From positions 1,116,001 through 1,180,000 of the forward strand of contig NC_012785.1 in NCBI RefSeq assembly GCF_000023325.1: a DNA stretch of 64,000 bases, in the 5' to 3' direction. The translations under genes and the position numbers were made by a program. Within the stretch, counting starts at the first letter, position 1; each line of letters begins with the position of its first letter. Origin of the DNA: Kosmotoga olearia TBF 19.5.1 (lineage in GTDB: Bacteria; Thermotogota; Thermotogae; Petrotogales; Kosmotogaceae). The notes under the pieces were generated by a model that was not told the origin of the DNA, searched no databases, and was given only the letters and a program-made list of their open reading frames with translations. Positions 8,104 to 16,456 of the stretch are shown piece by piece.

Positions 8104-9021
8104 TCAATCCTTTCTAGCAAATAGCTTCAATATTTCAATAGAGTCCTCTGGACAGAAACCGTAACTATCGGAGATGTTTTCTCTTCCAGATATTGATCCA
8201 TCGAAGGGTTTTTCGACACATTTTGAACATAGCCTGCATTCTTCTGTGGAAAGGCTCAAATCCCATTTTGTAGATTTAGAAAAAATATTGCTTTCCAGAA
8301 AACAATTACCTTTTCCGGATAGTATTACTGCAACGTGGTTGCGATAGAAAATATTCTCCGATAAACCTAGTTCCAAGACATCAATAAACTTTGCACCAAT
8401 AACATTTTCGGAAAATTCGTTGTTCTGACTGTATAGCGTATCTACGTTGCTTACAAGAAGACCTGTTCCCATGTGTTTTACCAGGTTGTTGGTGAATTCT
8501 ATGTTATTAGCTGCTGATACAAGCAACGCTGTCCCACGGTATGTGAAACCTCCTTGGATTTTTTCCCTAACACCATTGAATACCGAGGTAGATATCGAAA
8601 GCGATCCACCAGAAAATAATATAGCGGTGCCGGAGGTCTCAAACTTACAATTTCTGAAGCTCACGTTGCTCATTATAATTTGAAAAAGCCTTCCATCCCC
8701 TCTGAATTTTATCCCCTCAAATTTTAGTTCATCAGAACCAATAACAACGATCATGGGGATTTCCGAATCAACTGGTTCAAAATAAACTTTTCCTTTCTCA
8801 CCAACTATCTCAAGGGATTTGTTTATGACAGCTTTTGTATTATAAACACCTGGCATGACTTTAATAATGTCACCATTTTGAGCGATATCAATAGCTTTTT
8901 GAAGTGAATTTATGTCACCTTCTGGATTGACTGTTATCGTTCTTCCCATCTCATCTGCAATCAAAAGTGTTGAAAGAACCAGTAAAACTGTGAAAAGCAT
9001 TAATGATTTTCTTAATGACAT
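8104..9021 (-). CDS. Secreted right-handed beta-helix (NosD/pectate-lyase-like) protein
   Basis: A 305-residue exported protein with a signal peptide over the first 23 residues (MSLRKSLML, then a leucine-valine core ending LLIAD). The opening ITVNPEGDINSLQKAIDIA with GDIIKVMPGVY is the classical start of a NosD-type parallel beta-helix, and regular coils such as NNIEFTNNLVKHMGTGLLVS and GAKFIDVLELGLSENIF follow. Four cysteines near the C-terminus (CRLCSKC and one more) could form disulfides or bind metal. ATG 9021 is used, with a G-run upstream. It begins 18 bases after the cysteine-rich secreted protein gene and is probably co-transcribed. Substrate unknown. Confidence 0.78.
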   Translation of the reverse strand: MSLRKSLMLFTVLLVLSTLLIADEMGRTITVNPEGDINSLQKAIDIAQNGDIIKVMPGVYNTKAVINKSLEIVGEKGKVYFEPVDSEIPMIVVIGSDELKFEGIKFRGDGRLFQIIMSNVSFRNCKFETSGTAILFSGGSLSISTSVFNGVREKIQGGFTYRGTALLVSAANNIEFTNNLVKHMGTGLLVSNVDTLYSQNNEFSENVIGAKFIDVLELGLSENIFYRNHVAVILSGKGNCFLESNIFSKSTKWDLSLSTEECRLCSKCVEKPFDGSISGRENISDSYGFCPEDSIEILKLFARKD

Positions 9022-9039
9022 ACCTGTCCCCCCCATAAT

Positions 9040-9432
9040 TCACATTAAAAAGCTTTGCTTCAAATTCAGGCCTACTTCACGGCGACAGCATGTCTCATAA
9101 GGAGTATCGAGAAGTGAATACCAACTACATGGATAAATCGTTACACATTCATATTCACCAACACAGGTTTCAGGATAGGTGCACTGTGCGAGACAATATG
9201 CAGTACATGCTGCATAACAAACAGCATTTGTTCCACAAGTAGCACATCCTACTACACATGATGCGTAACAGGTCCAATCAGTGTATGCAGGGCGTACTTC
9301 TGTGCACCAACATTCAGTGCGGGGTTCAGTTATACTGTCGTCACATTCTACTCGAAGTGGAATTATACTTTCTACAGAAAACAATACTGTTGAAACCATA
9401 ATTAGAAGAACAAAAACCATCCTTCTTAACAT
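9040..9432 (-). CDS. Secreted cysteine-rich protein (16 Cys)
   Basis: A 130-residue protein beginning MLRRMVFVLLIMVSTVLF, a clear signal peptide, from ATG 9432 with AAAGGAGGG upstream. The mature part of about 108 residues holds 16 cysteines, many in a CxxxC rhythm: CYASCVVGCATC, then CYAACTAYCLAQC, ending TCC. The central block resembles halocin C8-like bacteriocin domains in spacing, but that is a visual comparison. It could be a disulfide-rich toxin, a metal-binding protein, or a substrate of the radical SAM enzyme at 3082-4491. The beta-helix gene follows 18 bases downstream. Confidence 0.75.
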   Translation of the reverse strand: MLRRMVFVLLIMVSTVLFSVESIIPLRVECDDSITEPRTECWCTEVRPAYTDWTCYASCVVGCATCGTNAVCYAACTAYCLAQCTYPETCVGEYECVTIYPCSWYSLLDTPYETCCRREVGLNLKQSFLM

Positions 9433-9606
9433 ACGAATCCCTCCTTTTGTTTCTTTATTTCCTAAGTACATGTGCCTTCGACCCCCAAATATGTGACAAA
9501 AGCTATTTGTTTTCAGGATATAAAAATAAAAAATCCTGCTATGTCAAGAAAGTGCTGTAAAAACTTCCCTGTATCCCAAAAGAGACTACAACTCCGTATT
9601 TAGATA

Positions 9607-9903
9607 TCACAATCTTGCTTTACCTCTATCGGAACAAAAGAAATAAATTCTCAAACACTTCCAACTGTCGATCAGGTAATAATCCAGAAATTATCTGAGT
9701 GTCTTGATTGTTGTTGAGATTTTCAAAGTCGAAATTCAAAGAATTTACGTATACGTTTTCCGCGGTGCATTTGCTTGAACCATCTTTTGGTCCAACCACA
9801 TCATCTGGATCAGCCAGCAAAATTGAAAATTAATCAGCCAGCAAAATTGAAAAATTAAAGAGTATAGATAGTAAAAACAATATGAGTATTTTTCTGATCA
9901 TAT
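9607..9903 (-). pseudogene. Broken gene for a small exported protein, divergent from the first regulator
   Basis: ATG 9903 (AGGTGG upstream) opens a signal peptide, MIRKILILFLLSILF then SILLAD, but TAA follows at codon 24. The next 24 bases repeat the end of the signal-peptide coding sequence, after which the frame continues through ADPDDVVGPKDGSSKC and ENLNNNQDTQI. Past QI the best match to the gene at 7385-7876 (LDYYLIDS-KCL) is in another frame, so a one-base insertion is also present. The gene is therefore inactivated by a tandem duplication and a frameshift. Its place relative to the regulator at 10064 mirrors that of the intact peptide gene at 16077-16298. Confidence 0.7.
9809..9857. 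repeat. 24/25-bp tandem duplication inside the exported-peptide pseudogene
   Basis: Two adjacent units beginning ATCAGCCAGCAAAATTG occupy 9809-9832 and 9833-9857 and differ by a single A in an A-run. On the coding (minus) strand the second unit starts with TAA in frame, which ends translation at codon 24 although the downstream frame is kept. Confidence 0.9.
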
Positions 9904-9926
9904 TGACCACCTACTTTCTGTGGGCT

Positions 9927-9943
9927 ACAATTACATTGTAGCA
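9927..9943. promoter_or_regulatory. Perfect inverted repeat between the peptide pseudogene and regulator 1
   Basis: CTACAAT-TAC-ATTGTAG is a perfect 7-bp inverted repeat with a 3-bp centre, 24 bases upstream of the peptide pseudogene start and 120 bases upstream of the regulator. It has the geometry of an operator for a dimeric HTH protein; the divergent regulator is the obvious candidate. Binding is inference. Confidence 0.45.
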
Positions 9944-10063
9944 GTTTGCATATGATTTCAAAATTTATAGGTGTTGCAACCCAGCTCTATAAAAGTGTTT
10001 TGGGAGATAAAATATGGTGCATATTGGCTTTTCACGGAATTCATGGTGTAACACTTCATATGA

Positions 10064-11725
10064 TTGGAGAGAGAAAAACTGAGAAGTAAGATAAAAGCCC
10101 TTTTACAGGTACTAGATAACAATGGCAGTTTTGCAAAACCTTTCTTGAATTATTATGAAAGCGCCGGTTTACCTTCTGGATGGAGAAGCTACATTCAGGC
10201 CATTAAACTCGCATGGAACAGAAAGTACTTCAAAGCCCTGAAGATTCTAGAAACAACTCTAGTAATTACCAGAAAAAACGGAATTCTTTACTATCTAATA
10301 CTCAGTAAGAAAATGAGCATTTTGCATTTTTTGGGGCGAGAAGAGGCTACCGCTGTCTATAACAAGCTTCGTGAAGAGTTTTCAAGAATTCCTCCATTTT
10401 TGCGTTCAGCAGTGGCATCAAATTTACTAAACGTTTATGCAAGAACTGCTGATAACCCCAAAATGAAGAAGTTTAGGTTCTGGAGCGATTCTTATAAGAA
10501 AGATCAAAGTGGTTGGTGTTTTTTTCTTCTGGGAAAAGCCAGAGATTTTACCAAAAAAGGAGATGTCGTAAAGGCAAAAAGGCTTTTCCAAGAATGTATT
10601 GAAGAATCCCTTAAAGCTGATCACCCGATTGCAATTGCAACTGCTTATAACGATGCTGCCTGGCATTTAAGATCAACATATCCCGAAGATTCTATAAATT
10701 ATGCCCGAAAAGCTGCCTACTTAAATGGAAAATATAGGGAAAGCCCGGCTTCAGCACTTCCGAGTATCGATACACTAATCGAGGTAGAAAAGGACTTTGT
10801 GAGTAAAGAAGTAGTGAACCTTGAGATTTTTGCCGGATGTATGGAATGCGTACCAAAAGAAATGGAGAACCATATAAGGAAAAGATATGCTCATAGAATG
10901 ATACTATTACCAAAAATCCTCACCGATTTAGAAAAATCCTTATATGAAAACGATATGGAACTGAGAGAGTGGTTGAGTAAAAATATAAAGTCTATAAAGC
11001 AGACATCCTTACTTTCTGGAGTTGCAAGGGACAACCTCAGCAAACTCATTAACGGCAAAACCCAAACCGTCAGGGGTGAAACTTTAAGGAAGATAATCAC
11101 CGGATTGAAAATCGAGGTTGATCCACTCAACGATCCTTATCCGGTCGTGAACGAATGGATAAAACTTCAGATAGATAAAGGCTTTGAAAATGCGATAACA
11201 GAACTGGAAAAACTCAAACCATCCGAACATGAAATATTAATCCCCTCAACATACACCGCTCTTTTAAACAGAAGGAAAGATCATCCTTACCTGAGCAGGA
11301 AGGGAACGCTTTCCCGCGCACTGGAACTTTGCAAAGGAGATCTTCAAAAGTTCAAAGAATTTACGGAAAATCGTTATGAAACAAAGAAATTCGTGGCTCA
11401 ACTCTTCGAGCTTCATCCGTTCCTCGAAGGCAGGAGAGACCTTGTCAGGAAATTCCTGAAGGCCTTGCCTGCGAGAAAAAGAAAAGAGTTCATCCATAAG
11501 TATCTTCAACTCGGAGATGAAGACAGAGAGGTAATAGATACCTTCATGAGAAACTACGTTCGCTACGACAGGAACTGGGGGCTAAGGGTCAAACCTCCTG
11601 CAGAACTTTATCCCTTCACCCAGAAATACAGACTAAAGAAAACCCAGACCGCCCTCGCTTACTGGGCGCTGGATAAGAAGAAGGAAAGGAAAAAGCTGGC
11701 TAATAGACTGTTGAAGTTTGTTTGA
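10064..11725 (+). CDS. Helical-repeat regulator with central HTH (regulator 1)
   Basis: A 553-residue soluble protein. Residues about 40-250 look like TPR-type helical pairs (AIKLAWNRKYFKALKILE; GDVVKAKRLFQECIEESLKA; ATAYNDAAWHLR). Residues about 296-350 contain an XRE-like HTH, with LLSGVARDNLSKLINGKTQT followed by VRGETLRKIITGL. The C-terminal 200 residues are helical and basic. It is paralogous along its length to regulator 2 at 16457-18037. TPR plus HTH recalls RNPP peptide-sensing regulators, though there the HTH is N-terminal. The start is uncertain: TTG 10064 has no good ribosome site and a near ATG (10060) is out of frame. It lies divergent from an exported-peptide pseudogene. Confidence 0.75.
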   Translation: MEREKLRSKIKALLQVLDNNGSFAKPFLNYYESAGLPSGWRSYIQAIKLAWNRKYFKALKILETTLVITRKNGILYYLILSKKMSILHFLGREEATAVYNKLREEFSRIPPFLRSAVASNLLNVYARTADNPKMKKFRFWSDSYKKDQSGWCFFLLGKARDFTKKGDVVKAKRLFQECIEESLKADHPIAIATAYNDAAWHLRSTYPEDSINYARKAAYLNGKYRESPASALPSIDTLIEVEKDFVSKEVVNLEIFAGCMECVPKEMENHIRKRYAHRMILLPKILTDLEKSLYENDMELREWLSKNIKSIKQTSLLSGVARDNLSKLINGKTQTVRGETLRKIITGLKIEVDPLNDPYPVVNEWIKLQIDKGFENAITELEKLKPSEHEILIPSTYTALLNRRKDHPYLSRKGTLSRALELCKGDLQKFKEFTENRYETKKFVAQLFELHPFLEGRRDLVRKFLKALPARKRKEFIHKYLQLGDEDREVIDTFMRNYVRYDRNWGLRVKPPAELYPFTQKYRLKKTQTALAYWALDKKKERKKLANRLLKFV

Positions 11726-12004
11726 GGTGTTTTTTATGCTTTACGGTGTCTTCGGTGTTTAACTAGCGGATAGTAGGCTACCGTACAGTAGGTTGTTTTC
11801 GAAAAGATAATAATATCGGAAATATCTTCAAGATTGATGATACTGTGTAGAAAGCTGGGCATAGTTTCTTCTTTTATGTAAGTATACTGTATCACTACAA
11901 TTAGTGTTGATTCTTGGAGGCATAATACCTTCATATACGCTGCTAAATGCGATCATGGTACAATAAGCGTGAAAGGGTGTGTGAAAGAAAAGAGGTGAAA
12001 CAAT
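11726..12004. other. Intergenic, no gene seen
   Basis: These 279 bases after regulator 1 contain no convincing coding frame, terminator hairpin or repeat. The last part, with AAGAGGTG at about 11990, is the leader of the antitoxin gene. Confidence 0.5.
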
Positions 12005-12238
12005 ATGACCATAATTGTAAAGTTTGAAGAATTGATTGAGGCTATAAAAAAGACCAATGATGTTGTTTTTCTTCAATTTGTGGATAATTTGATCAAGGAA
12101 GGTGAGCTTGATCCTAATTTGTTGCCTAAAGATATTCTGTGGAAGATTGTAAACGCGCGTAAGAGTGAAGAATTAACGGATGACGATATTGATTCTATTG
12201 ATAAAGTAAATAGCGAGAGCGAATGGTATGAACTATGA
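12005..12238 (+). CDS. Antitoxin of a RelBE/ParDE-type pair
   Basis: A 77-residue acidic protein (EELIEAIKKTNDVVFLQFVD near the start, ELTDDDIDSID near the end) directly upstream of a RelE/ParE-like toxin and overlapping it by four bases (ATGA). Size, acidity and order match a type II antitoxin, although the DNA-binding fold is not clear. ATG follows AGAGGTGAAACAAT. Function assigned by the toxin partner. Confidence 0.72.
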   Translation: MTIIVKFEELIEAIKKTNDVVFLQFVDNLIKEGELDPNLLPKDILWKIVNARKSEELTDDDIDSIDKVNSESEWYEL

Positions 12239-12471
12239 AAACGTTTCTCTCAAAGCAAGCGAAAAAGTATCTTGATAAATTGCCAAAAAATATACGTGAG
12301 AAAATCGTTTCAGCTATAAAAAACATTCCCCTCGGTGATGTTAAGCCGCTGAAAGGTAAGTATCGGGGATTTTATAGATTACGTGTCAGTAATCACCGTA
12401 TCCTATTCAAACGTGAAGACAATACGATTTATGTTTACAGGATAGATGTGCGAGGAGATGTGAATAAATAG
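12235..12471 (+). CDS. RelE/ParE-family toxin
   Basis: A 78-residue basic protein with the RelE/ParE outline: FLSKQAKKYLDKLPKNIREK at the start, GDVKPLKGKYRGFYRLRVS in the middle, and HRILFKREDNTIYVYRID at the end. RelE toxins cleave ribosome-bound mRNA and ParE toxins poison gyrase; the conserved arginines suit either, with the RVSNHRILF segment closer to RelE. It overlaps the antitoxin by ATGA. No second copy is seen in the window. Confidence 0.88.
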   Translation: MKTFLSKQAKKYLDKLPKNIREKIVSAIKNIPLGDVKPLKGKYRGFYRLRVSNHRILFKREDNTIYVYRIDVRGDVNK

Positions 12472-12600
12472 AATTAAGTATCCCAGATTCTGGTAAGAGT
12501 TATCCACTAAAGTGTATTGAAATCTTTCCTAAGCCCATGGAAGAGGAAGTGTCCCCCCAACAGTTATGAAAATCTCGAACTATTCGGAAATGAAATAAGG

Positions 12601-12792
12601 CTATTCCCAGGCTTTTTTGACAATCTGAAGGGCTTTATAAATCATAGGATCAGCTTTGCCAATTATCCAAGATATTTTTCCCTCAAGACTCAGATTTATG
12701 GGAATATCCGGCTCTATATGGCTTCCTTCCTCGAGAAGTAAAATCCTAGCTGATAGATTTGCATTGTATTTTTGATTGACGTTTTCTATATT
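12601..12792 (-). pseudogene. Unrecognised C-terminal coding remnant
   Basis: On the minus strand an open stretch of 63 codons without a start codon ends at TAG 12601. It has coding character: RILLLEEGSHIEPDIPINLS, then GKISWIIGKADPMIYKALQI. A stop codon lies directly upstream. I do not recognise the parent protein. It sits downstream of the PQQ-propeller gene next to another duplicated fragment, in a stretch that seems to collect gene debris. Confidence 0.35.
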
Positions 12793-12802
12793 TTATGATC
12801 GA

Positions 12803-12856
12803 TGTAGATACAACATCCTCTGGAAATATCTGTGATGCAATTGGTACTACCCAGTC
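12803..12856. repeat. Duplicated 3' fragment of the alpha/beta hydrolase gene
   Basis: This stretch is about 85 percent identical to 14218-14270 inside the hydrolase gene. On the minus strand it encodes VVPIASQIFPEDVVS, against VVPVSSQIFPEDVVS in the hydrolase. The rest of the second hydrolase gene is absent. It directly follows the PQQ-propeller gene, as if a second hydrolase gene once lay here. Confidence 0.7.
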
Positions 12857-14045
12857 ACCTCAACTCCTCAAGAATGTAAAAATTACCACCTGTATCTCCA
12901 TCGAAGATATATTTTCCCACCTTGTACGGTGCTCCTCCTACCCTTCCTTCTCCGCCTTCGTATTCATACATCCAGATTAATTTTCCATCTTCTGCTGAAT
13001 AACACCTTATCTCAGGGCCCCAATTATGTACGTATATTCTTCCGCTTTCTTTGTCCAGATAAACATCATCGGCTGAGTACCTTGTCCACGCCTTCCATAC
13101 CACATCCCCATTCTCTGTGTTCAACGCATATATATACCCTGCTGGCCTCATCAATATCAACTTGTCATCATATATTTGCAATCTATTCCCAAATCCCCAG
13201 TTCACTGGATGAACACTGCTGTCATCGGGAAAATAACGTCTCTTCCACACTACTTCACCGGTATCTCTTTTCAACCTCACCACAAGTCCAAACCATGTCG
13301 CTGCATATACGCTATCTCCGTATATCACCGGGACGGTTGCAAAATCATCTCTGTGTTTGCTCTCTATCTCATACTTCCATACTACTTTTCCAGTCTCCTT
13401 GTCTATAGCATAAAATGTGGGATTGTAATCGTCGTCATCGTAATCTCTGCTTGTCACGTATATCAACCCTCTCTCTTCATCTATCACCGGTTCTGTGTAT
13501 ATGAAAGCTTTTAACCCCTTCGTCTCCCATATCTTTTCTCCTGTATCTTTATCAAGCTTTATCAAAGCTCCTTCTCTATAACCAACATGGTCGAGGACGT
13601 ATAAATATCCTTCACCTTGAGCCAACCCAGTTTCAGGCCTTTTACCCTGAAGTCTATATTCCCACTCTACCTCCCCTGTCCATTTGTCAAGCGCCATCAC
13701 CGCCGAGCTTGATTCTTCCGTTTCCATTCGGATTATATATACCTTGTCTCCACATATTTCTATATCGGCTCCCAGGTTAAGAAATGTCCGAATGCGTTTA
13801 TCCCACACCACTTCTTTTCGATTCAAATCTATCGCTGCAACCAGCTCATCGTCTCCTCTCGTGTAGAGTATTTCCTCTTCCTTATCATATGCAAAATACC
13901 TTGGCTGCACCGCCGAAATTATTCCTGGCTCAAATTTGTATTTCCACAATAATCGCACGTTAGTCTCATCAAAAAGATGAATCAGTGCGCATGAAGATAT
14001 GATAAAACAAATAACAACCAGCCCACCTATCGTCGCTATTTTCAT
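12855..14045 (-). CDS. PQQ-type beta-propeller lipoprotein
   Basis: A 396-residue lipoprotein. The N-terminus MKIATIGGLVVICFIISSC ends in a lipobox (ISSC-A). The rest is made of PQQ/quinoprotein-like blades, each with an AIDLNRKEVVW- or DKDTGEKIWE-type turn (at least six, for example ALDKWTGEVEW, AIDKETGKVVWKY, ALNTENGDVVWKA). Such propellers act as scaffolds or ligand-binding proteins outside the membrane; BamB is a known relative, but quinone-enzyme residues are not evident. ATG 14045 is chosen for its GGAGGGGA site. It is the last gene of the operon 16298-12855. Confidence 0.82.
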   Translation of the reverse strand: MKIATIGGLVVICFIISSCALIHLFDETNVRLLWKYKFEPGIISAVQPRYFAYDKEEEILYTRGDDELVAAIDLNRKEVVWDKRIRTFLNLGADIEICGDKVYIIRMETEESSSAVMALDKWTGEVEWEYRLQGKRPETGLAQGEGYLYVLDHVGYREGALIKLDKDTGEKIWETKGLKAFIYTEPVIDEERGLIYVTSRDYDDDDYNPTFYAIDKETGKVVWKYEIESKHRDDFATVPVIYGDSVYAATWFGLVVRLKRDTGEVVWKRRYFPDDSSVHPVNWGFGNRLQIYDDKLILMRPAGYIYALNTENGDVVWKAWTRYSADDVYLDKESGRIYVHNWGPEIRCYSAEDGKLIWMYEYEGGEGRVGGAPYKVGKYIFDGDTGGNFYILEELR

Positions 14046-14082
14046 CGTATCCCCTCCACAGAATGACAAACACCTTCGTTTT

Positions 14083-15316
14083 TCACTGTCCATCTTCCAA
14101 TTCCAATATTATGTTGAGTATTTCTATTAGCCTTTCACTAACCTTGGTATTCGTAGCAGTCTCTGTCAGATGATTCGCATCTGGTGCTGGTTTGGGTTCT
14201 ATATATCTCGCTCCGGGTGATACAACATCCTCTGGAAATATCTGTGACGACACTGGTACTACCCCGTCACTTTCATTTGAACCCACTACCACATTGTCCC
14301 ATGCAAATTGTATCCCATAATCGGGATTCAAATACCCTCCTCCTGCCACATATAGCGCTCCTATACAAAATCTGTGAATATTCCAAAAACTCGTTGCCAT
14401 GTACCACGCCCCCGTTACCAAATACGATACACTCAATGTTTCACACATATTCTCTGTGAATTTCAAGTTTTCTCCAACTTCCGTACTATCTTGACTCATT
14501 GTTTCCAGCAACTCCGTTATCTTTTTCTGTTCCCCGTATATGGAGGCATAGTAAATGGTTCCTTCTTCCCCATTTGCAGGCAAATTGGTATCCGCTAAGC
14601 GTTCTAAAAATGTACTTCCTGGTATCATTTCCTTCATTGTGGTGGGTGTGTTCATCGACAAAATTGCCCCCAAAACCAATATAAACACTCCCAATCCTGC
14701 TGCTACTAACATTGCTGGGCTCACTCCCGAAACTAATAGACTGATTCCTGCGTTGATACGTAAAAATAGCAGCAACCAAGCAAGTGCCATCGCTATTATG
14801 ACTCCAAGAGCAGCGGATCTCATTGCCGGTCCAAGTTCGTATGGGTCCACCGCTGGTGGTGTTACTATCGCTGCATCTGTTATTCCCAGGAAAATTGTCC
14901 ATGTTAATTTATCCGCTATACTCGCTCCTGTGTGTGGTGTACCTATTGTTATCACCGCTTTAACGTTCGCTTCGCTTATGTCTTGCCTTATATACTCTCT
15001 CGATATCAGTCCTCCCATACTATGAGCTATTAGGATAGGCGTTTCCATTTGTTGTTGTTCTATATGTTGCTTCAACTGAACAGCTATACCTTCTATGCTT
15101 GGCATTGTCTGTGATAGTTTCAAATGTTGGTGTAGAACATCCAGCGGCTAATTCGTACTTGCTGCTCAGATATTCTGCAAGTTCATTCCATGTCTCACCT
15201 TCTGAGTTAAATCCATGAACAAATACCATTGGATATGGTATATATGATATTTCTTCATTTGACAATACCACTACTGCATATAAAATTATCGTTAGTATCA
15301 TTATTAACCGCTTCAT
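14083..15316 (-). pseudogene. Secreted or membrane alpha/beta hydrolase (lipase-like), frameshifted
   Basis: ATG 15316 opens a signal peptide (MKRLIMILTIILYAVVVLS) followed by PMVFVHGFNSEGETWNELAE, the oxyanion-hole region of lipases. Near 15100-15125 the homology moves to the other frame, which continues with ILIAHSMGGLISREYI (catalytic serine), two hydrophobic segments, GSNESDGVVPVSSQ (acid residue) and DANHLTE (histidine). All triad elements are present but in two frames, so a one-base change has broken the gene, or the read contains an error. ATG 15316 overlaps the stop of the upstream lipoprotein gene (ATGA). Confidence 0.75.
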
Positions 15317-16056
15317 TTTTTCATCACCTTCAATCTCTTCGTCACAATTTTCATTGTATTTCTGAGCACAACTCCATGCGAGTGCCAGTTTATATTTATC
15401 TGTTTTGGGATATAGACTCCCGATCGATCTTCAAACAAAAAAGTGACATTCGTAAATATGTCCTTACCCCTGCGTATCTCCATACTTTTTGGTAAATTCA
15501 GTTTATCGTCTATAACCACTTTTTCATATATATTGTTTTCTTTGTTAAAACATTCGTACACACTGATACCTTCTTTGCTTTTCACAAGCTGATAATTATT
15601 CTGTTTAAGGAACTCCCTCATTTCAAGCAACCACCTATCCGGAAGATTTTTCTCAATATCTTTCAACGATTCTGGCAGATCCTCCATTTTGTGCTTATCA
15701 AGATTGATGAGTTTAACGCTTTGTTTCGTTATTTCCAGCATCCTTCGCTCACCATCTGAAAAATTTTCCGGTTGAAAATATACTCGCTTTATGTGTGGTT
15801 CCATCTCAACGGAGAAAAATTTCCTACTTATTGTGTGGTCATCATAGCTCGTTTGAACGAACACATCGTAATGCCATACGACTATCCTCGTTCTCACAAA
15901 TTCTGAGGTAGAATACGCGGTTGGCATTCCGGGAGATTTCACTGCCTCAGTCTTTGCATCACGCTTCACAGTTGCTTCAGTTGGAGCCATATTCATACAT
16001 GCTGTGATAAGTAAAAATATCATCGCAATCGAAACAAGGCACCATGTTTTTCTCAT
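15313..16056 (-). CDS. Envelope lipoprotein, LolA/LppX-like
   Basis: A 247-residue lipoprotein: MRKTWCLVSIAMIFLLITAC with a lipobox before C20. The mature part has alternating beta strands and segments such as GISVYECFNKENNIYEKVVI and DDKLNLPKSMEIRRGKDIF, then YIPKQININW. This pattern is seen in LolA/LppX-type half-barrel proteins that carry lipids or lipoproteins, so I call it LolA-like by pattern only. ATG 16056 is chosen for the strong GGGGGGAG site; an ATG at 16080 overlaps the previous stop. It sits between an exported peptide and a hydrolase gene in one operon. Confidence 0.65.
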   Translation of the reverse strand: MRKTWCLVSIAMIFLLITACMNMAPTEATVKRDAKTEAVKSPGMPTAYSTSEFVRTRIVVWHYDVFVQTSYDDHTISRKFFSVEMEPHIKRVYFQPENFSDGERRMLEITKQSVKLINLDKHKMEDLPESLKDIEKNLPDRWLLEMREFLKQNNYQLVKSKEGISVYECFNKENNIYEKVVIDDKLNLPKSMEIRRGKDIFTNVTFLFEDRSGVYIPKQININWHSHGVVLRNTMKIVTKRLKVMKK

Positions 16057-16076
16057 ATTGCTCCCCCCTATTCTTC

Positions 16077-16298
16077 TCATGTATCTCGTACTCCCCTAAC
16101 TTCTCCCAGTTTTCTTCCGCGGAATTTAACCAGAGCCGATTGTGGTAGAATGAGAAGTAAGTTAGCCGTCAACTGCTGGATTATCACAGGATTTGTGTTT
16201 TCTGTGTTAGCGTTTGCATCTGTTTCATCAGCAAACGTTATTGTTACTGTCAAAAACAACATTATTAATATCAGCAAAATCTTTATGAATTTTTTCAC
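16077..16298 (-). CDS. Short exported peptide (73 residues), divergent from regulator 2
   Basis: A GTG start at 16298 with GAGGGGGAAGATA upstream. The first 23 residues form a signal peptide (KKFIKILLILIMLFLTV ending TFADE). The exported part of about 50 residues has an acidic, asparagine-rich start (ETDANANTENTN), a hydrophobic stretch (IIQQLTANLLLILPQSAL) and a basic tail (KFRGRKLGEVRG). No known family. It heads an operon with the lipoprotein, hydrolase and propeller genes, and lies divergent from the HTH regulator at 16457. It could be a signal-peptide precursor or a small toxin; inference only. Confidence 0.6.
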   Translation of the reverse strand: MKKFIKILLILIMLFLTVTITFADETDANANTENTNPVIIQQLTANLLLILPQSALVKFRGRKLGEVRGVRDT

Positions 16299-16354
16299 TA
16301 TCTTCCCCCTCTTATTTGCAGGATAATACATCCCATGTGATTTTTCAAATTTTC

Positions 16355-16393
16355 AGGTTCTGTAATTCGCTTTTGTAGTAAGTTTCAGAACCT
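16355..16393. promoter_or_regulatory. Inverted repeat between the exported-peptide gene and regulator 2
   Basis: AGGTTCTG (16355-16362) and CAGAACCT (16386-16393) are perfect 8-bp complements separated by 23 bases, both preceded by TTTC or TTTT. They lie in the 158-bp divergent promoter region of the exported peptide (start 16298) and regulator 2 (start 16457). They could be two half-sites of an operator read by the regulator. Confidence 0.4.
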
Positions 16394-16456
16394 AAAATTG
16401 CTTGAAATCGTTACATTCGCATTTTTCCGTCATAACTGAAACAAGGGGTTGGAAAA

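Noticed and set aside
12795-13514. Plus-strand frames opposite the PQQ-propeller gene
   Set aside because: They are antisense shadows rich in H, S and P, caused by the propeller codon bias.
15095-15125. Programmed frameshift in the hydrolase gene
   Set aside because: No slippery heptamer, no nearby stem-loop and no stimulatory ribosome site were found.
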